Shown one piece after another: positions 62,025-64,000 of a stretch of 64,000 nucleotides of DNA. Position 1 is the stretch's first letter. The number at the start of each line of letters is the position of its first letter. The stretch lies in the NCBI GenBank assembly GCA_963714125.1, contig OY970234.1:558001-622000 (forward strand), written 5' to 3'. The notes under the pieces were generated by a model. That model did not search any database, was not told the origin of the DNA, and saw only the letters and a list, made by a program, of their open reading frames with translations. The DNA comes from CAWCAW01 sp963714125 (lineage in GTDB: Bacteria > Actinomycetota > Acidimicrobiia > Acidimicrobiales > UBA8190). The position numbers and the translations under genes were made by a program.

Positions 62025-62039
62025 TTCCTCGGGAGGAAC
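62024..62039 (+). promoter_or_regulatory. Ribosome site inside a palindrome before the M24 gene
   Basis: GTTCCTC-GG-GAGGAAC; the GGGAGG Shine-Dalgarno of the gene at 62041 forms one arm. The XRE stop codon (TAG) ends at the first base. A 5-bp stem with a 6-nt loop would mask the ribosome site unless translating ribosomes open it. Confidence 0.45.
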
Positions 62040-62040
62040 C

Positions 62041-62745
62041 ATGACACTGACAGATGTCAAGACCTTGGAGGCCACCGGCAGCGCCTTCGAACTCGACGGC
62101 TTCATGGCCGTTCGGGCCCGGACTCGCAAAGCCGTGCACATGATCGCTGAGCAAATTGCTCCCGGTATGACCGAGGAGAAGGCCAAGGAGATCGCTCGCA
62201 TGACCTTGGCGTCTCTCGGTATGCGGCGTGGCTGGCACCACATCATCGTGCGCTGTGGTGCCAATACCACCAAGGACTTCATGGAGCGTTCCGAACGCGG
62301 TGTCCTCCTCGAGGAGAACGACATCTTTTTCGTCGACATCGGACCTGTCTACGGAGATTTCGAAGGCGACGCCGGGGACACGTTTGTCTTTGGCGATGAT
62401 CCGCTCCACCTAAAGGCAAAACTGGACGTCCGCGAGATCTGGGAAATGGTCCGCGCCAAGTGGCTCAATGAGAAAGTCACCGGCGTTGAGTTGTACGACT
62501 TTGCCATCAAAACCACCGAATCCTTCGGTTGGAAGTTGAATATGGATCTTTCCGGCCACCGGCTGTCGGATTATCCGCATTCGGCCCACTACGACGGCCC
62601 CTTGGCTGATGTGCGTTTCGCGCCCGCTCCCAACTTGTGGGTGCTCGAGATTGCCATCGCCCATCCCGACAAAACGTTTGGTGCCTTTTACGAAGATCTG
62701 CTGCTCGAGGACCAATCGTTTCCGCCCGGGATTCTGCCTTCGTAA
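62041..62745 (+). CDS. M24 metallopeptidase-like enzyme (creatinase/Xaa-Pro fold)
   Basis: 234 aa, catalytic pita-bread domain only, without the N-terminal domain of full aminopeptidase P or creatinase. Ligand candidates in order: two Asp in DIGPVYGDFEGDAGDTF, His in SGHRLSDYPH, Glu in VLEIAIAHP, Glu in FYEDLLLED, matching the five-ligand M24 pattern. It may cleave a dipeptide or an amino-acid derivative. It is co-transcribed with the XRE-cupin regulator and adjacent to an APC permease, so uptake and hydrolysis of one compound is likely. Confidence 0.85.
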   Translation: MTLTDVKTLEATGSAFELDGFMAVRARTRKAVHMIAEQIAPGMTEEKAKEIARMTLASLGMRRGWHHIIVRCGANTTKDFMERSERGVLLEENDIFFVDIGPVYGDFEGDAGDTFVFGDDPLHLKAKLDVREIWEMVRAKWLNEKVTGVELYDFAIKTTESFGWKLNMDLSGHRLSDYPHSAHYDGPLADVRFAPAPNLWVLEIAIAHPDKTFGAFYEDLLLEDQSFPPGILPS

Positions 62746-63032
62746 ACGCTTGCGCACGAAGGCCTGTTTCATCGGGTTCCTTGATGTTCCATTGACCTTT
62801 TTCTTAAGGACTGTCGCGCTTTAGCGCCTGCGCAATCGTCAAACGGCGCATGTTCTGCGCGCCCACCTACTGATGATGTGACGTTACCTAGTTGCGCGGC
62901 CTCGGTGTAACGACACGCTCTCACTCATGCGTTCTTCCGATTTATCGAGCGTTCATCGTCCCGATCTCGTTTGGAAATGGTCTGTCCTTACAGTGAGCGC
63001 AACATCACCTCCACTGTTGGTAAGGAGCAACC
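62746..63032 (+). other. Spacer before the APC permease
   Basis: 287 bp without a gene. Contains a short GCGC-TTTA-GCGC hairpin (62816-62827) and a TTGACC near 62792. No convincing terminator or promoter pair; probably carries a promoter for the permease. Confidence 0.35.
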
Positions 63033-64000
63033 ATGAGCACCATCGACGCAACAAAAGCTCGGGAGCCGGCCCTATCCGCAAGCCAAGGAAGCAGCCCAGG
63101 CGACGGTCATCGTCTCAAGTCCCGAGCTCTGGGCTTTCCGGCTGTGCTGGCTCAGTCGATCGGCGTCATCTCTCCCACCATGACGGCCGTATTGATCATC
63201 GCCATCTGCTTTGGCGACTCGGGCCAGGGAACGTGGCTGGCCTACGCATTCGGAACTCTGATGCTGCTGTTCGTCGTCTTGTGTCTGAACCAGTTCGCAA
63301 AGCGCTCGGCCCTACCGGGCTCCATGTATGGGTACACGGCCAAGGGACTCGGCCCGGCCGCCGGTGTCATGTCGGGCTGGTCGCTCATCTGGTGCTACCT
63401 GTTCATCGGCGTGGCCGGTTTGACAGGGTTCTCGATCTTCGCCGCCCAGGTGGTGTCGTCGATAGGAATCCACACCACCATTCCTCCGGTGATCTTCTTC
63501 TGTATCTCCGCCTCCCTGTGCTGGCTCGTGGCCTACAAGGACATCAAGATCTCGTCGCTGTTGACGCTGTTGTTCGAGGTGGCGTCAGTGGGCTGCATCG
63601 TGGCTCTGTCGTGCGTCATCCTGTTCAAGCACGGCTTCCCGGTTGACACGGCCCAGCTGAAGGTGCACGGCATGACCCTGCATGATCTCAGCCTGGCTGT
63701 CGTCATCACCGTCTTCTCTCTCGTCGGCTTTGAGAGCGCCACCACGTTGGGAGGCGAGGCCCGCAAGCCGTTGCGCAACATCCCGAGGGCGGTGATATGC
63801 AGCCTGCTGATCACCGGGGCGTTCATGGTTTTCATGAGCTATGTGGAGGTATTCGGCGCCGCCCATGCGCACGTCAATCTCGGCACTTTGGCCGCCCCTT
63901 TGACGTTTCTGTCCAAGGCGTATGGTGTCGGCTACTTCAAGGTCCCCGTTGCCATTGGCGCCATGATCAGCTTCTTCGGCTTGTCGCTGACGTGCCTCAA
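63033..64000 (+). CDS. APC-family amino acid permease (3' end beyond window)
   Basis: At least 322 aa from the ATG at 63033, preceded by AAGGAG. Typical APC start: LGFPAVLAQSIGVISPTMTA, then SALPGSMYGYTAKGLGPAAG (helix 3 region) and FSLVGFESATTLGGEARKPL, which carries the conserved FxGFE-like bend before RNIPRAV. About eight membrane segments are seen before the window ends. An importer for an amino acid or related amine; the neighbours suggest its substrate is what the M24 enzyme acts on or releases. Confidence 0.92.
   Translation, partial: MSTIDATKAREPALSASQGSSPGDGHRLKSRALGFPAVLAQSIGVISPTMTAVLIIAICFGDSGQGTWLAYAFGTLMLLFVVLCLNQFAKRSALPGSMYGYTAKGLGPAAGVMSGWSLIWCYLFIGVAGLTGFSIFAAQVVSSIGIHTTIPPVIFFCISASLCWLVAYKDIKISSLLTLLFEVASVGCIVALSCVILFKHGFPVDTAQLKVHGMTLHDLSLAVVITVFSLVGFESATTLGGEARKPLRNIPRAVICSLLITGAFMVFMSYVEVFGAAHAHVNLGTLAAPLTFLSKAYGVGYFKVPVAIGAMISFFGLSLTCL

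Overview
The window is GC-rich, densely coded DNA that reads like an actinobacterium. Supporting signs are PadR regulators paired with a HAAS-like membrane protein, a zinc-finger anti-sigma factor, a PPOX/F420-type flavin protein, many GTG/TTG starts, and several promoters whose -10 box lies only 6-7 nt from the start codon (leaderless mRNAs). A deep actinobacterial lineage such as Acidimicrobiia is my guess; no rRNA or tRNA gene is present to settle it. I saw no CRISPR array, transposase or integrase.

Layout. (1) 1-5949: three tandem, very similar B12-binding radical SAM genes on the minus strand, each behind its own copy of the same promoter (GTGACG, 17 nt, TATGCT). (2) 6346-16520: an envelope island of four paralogous polytopic membrane proteins sharing a GHPED motif (GT-C glycosyltransferase-like, with basic tails) interleaved with four lipoproteins. 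(3) 17033-26920: a giant secreted repeat protein (about 3295 aa), closed by a strong terminator. (4) 27178-30454: a TetR regulator and an orphan FtsX-type permease. (5) 30455-36534, minus strand: a fused dehydrogenase with a translationally coupled partner, a propeller lipoprotein with a membrane protein, a carboxymuconolactone-decarboxylase-like protein and a VOC protein.

(6) 36606-50164, plus strand: three ABC export systems. The first has a fused FtsX permease and two unlike ATPases whose motif losses predict one intact and one degenerate ATP site. The second is PadR-ATPase-permease with a palindromic operator on the PadR promoter. The third is ATPase-permease followed by PadR-HAAS; its operon and the PadR gene have matching leaderless promoters with the same palindrome over the -35 box. 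A class I amidotransferase and a COG4705-like membrane protein lie between the first and second systems.

(7) 50242-54270: a SnoaL-like protein and a second large secreted protein (beta-helix plus Ig-like repeats) whose C-terminal third matches the end of the giant protein. (8) 54355-57982, minus strand: an iron-permease-family protein, a PPOX protein and the methionine pair metX-metY. (9) 58213-64000: a secreted lactonase-type propeller, an ECF sigma factor with its anti-sigma factor, SRPBCC and VOC proteins, then an XRE-cupin regulator, an M24 peptidase-like enzyme and an APC permease cut by the window edge, which together look like a small catabolic unit.

The strongest leads for unusual biology are the GHPED-lipoprotein island next to the giant surface protein, the tripled radical SAM genes, the asymmetric ABC ATPase pair, and the twin leaderless promoters with a 20-codon leader that resembles the start of PadR.
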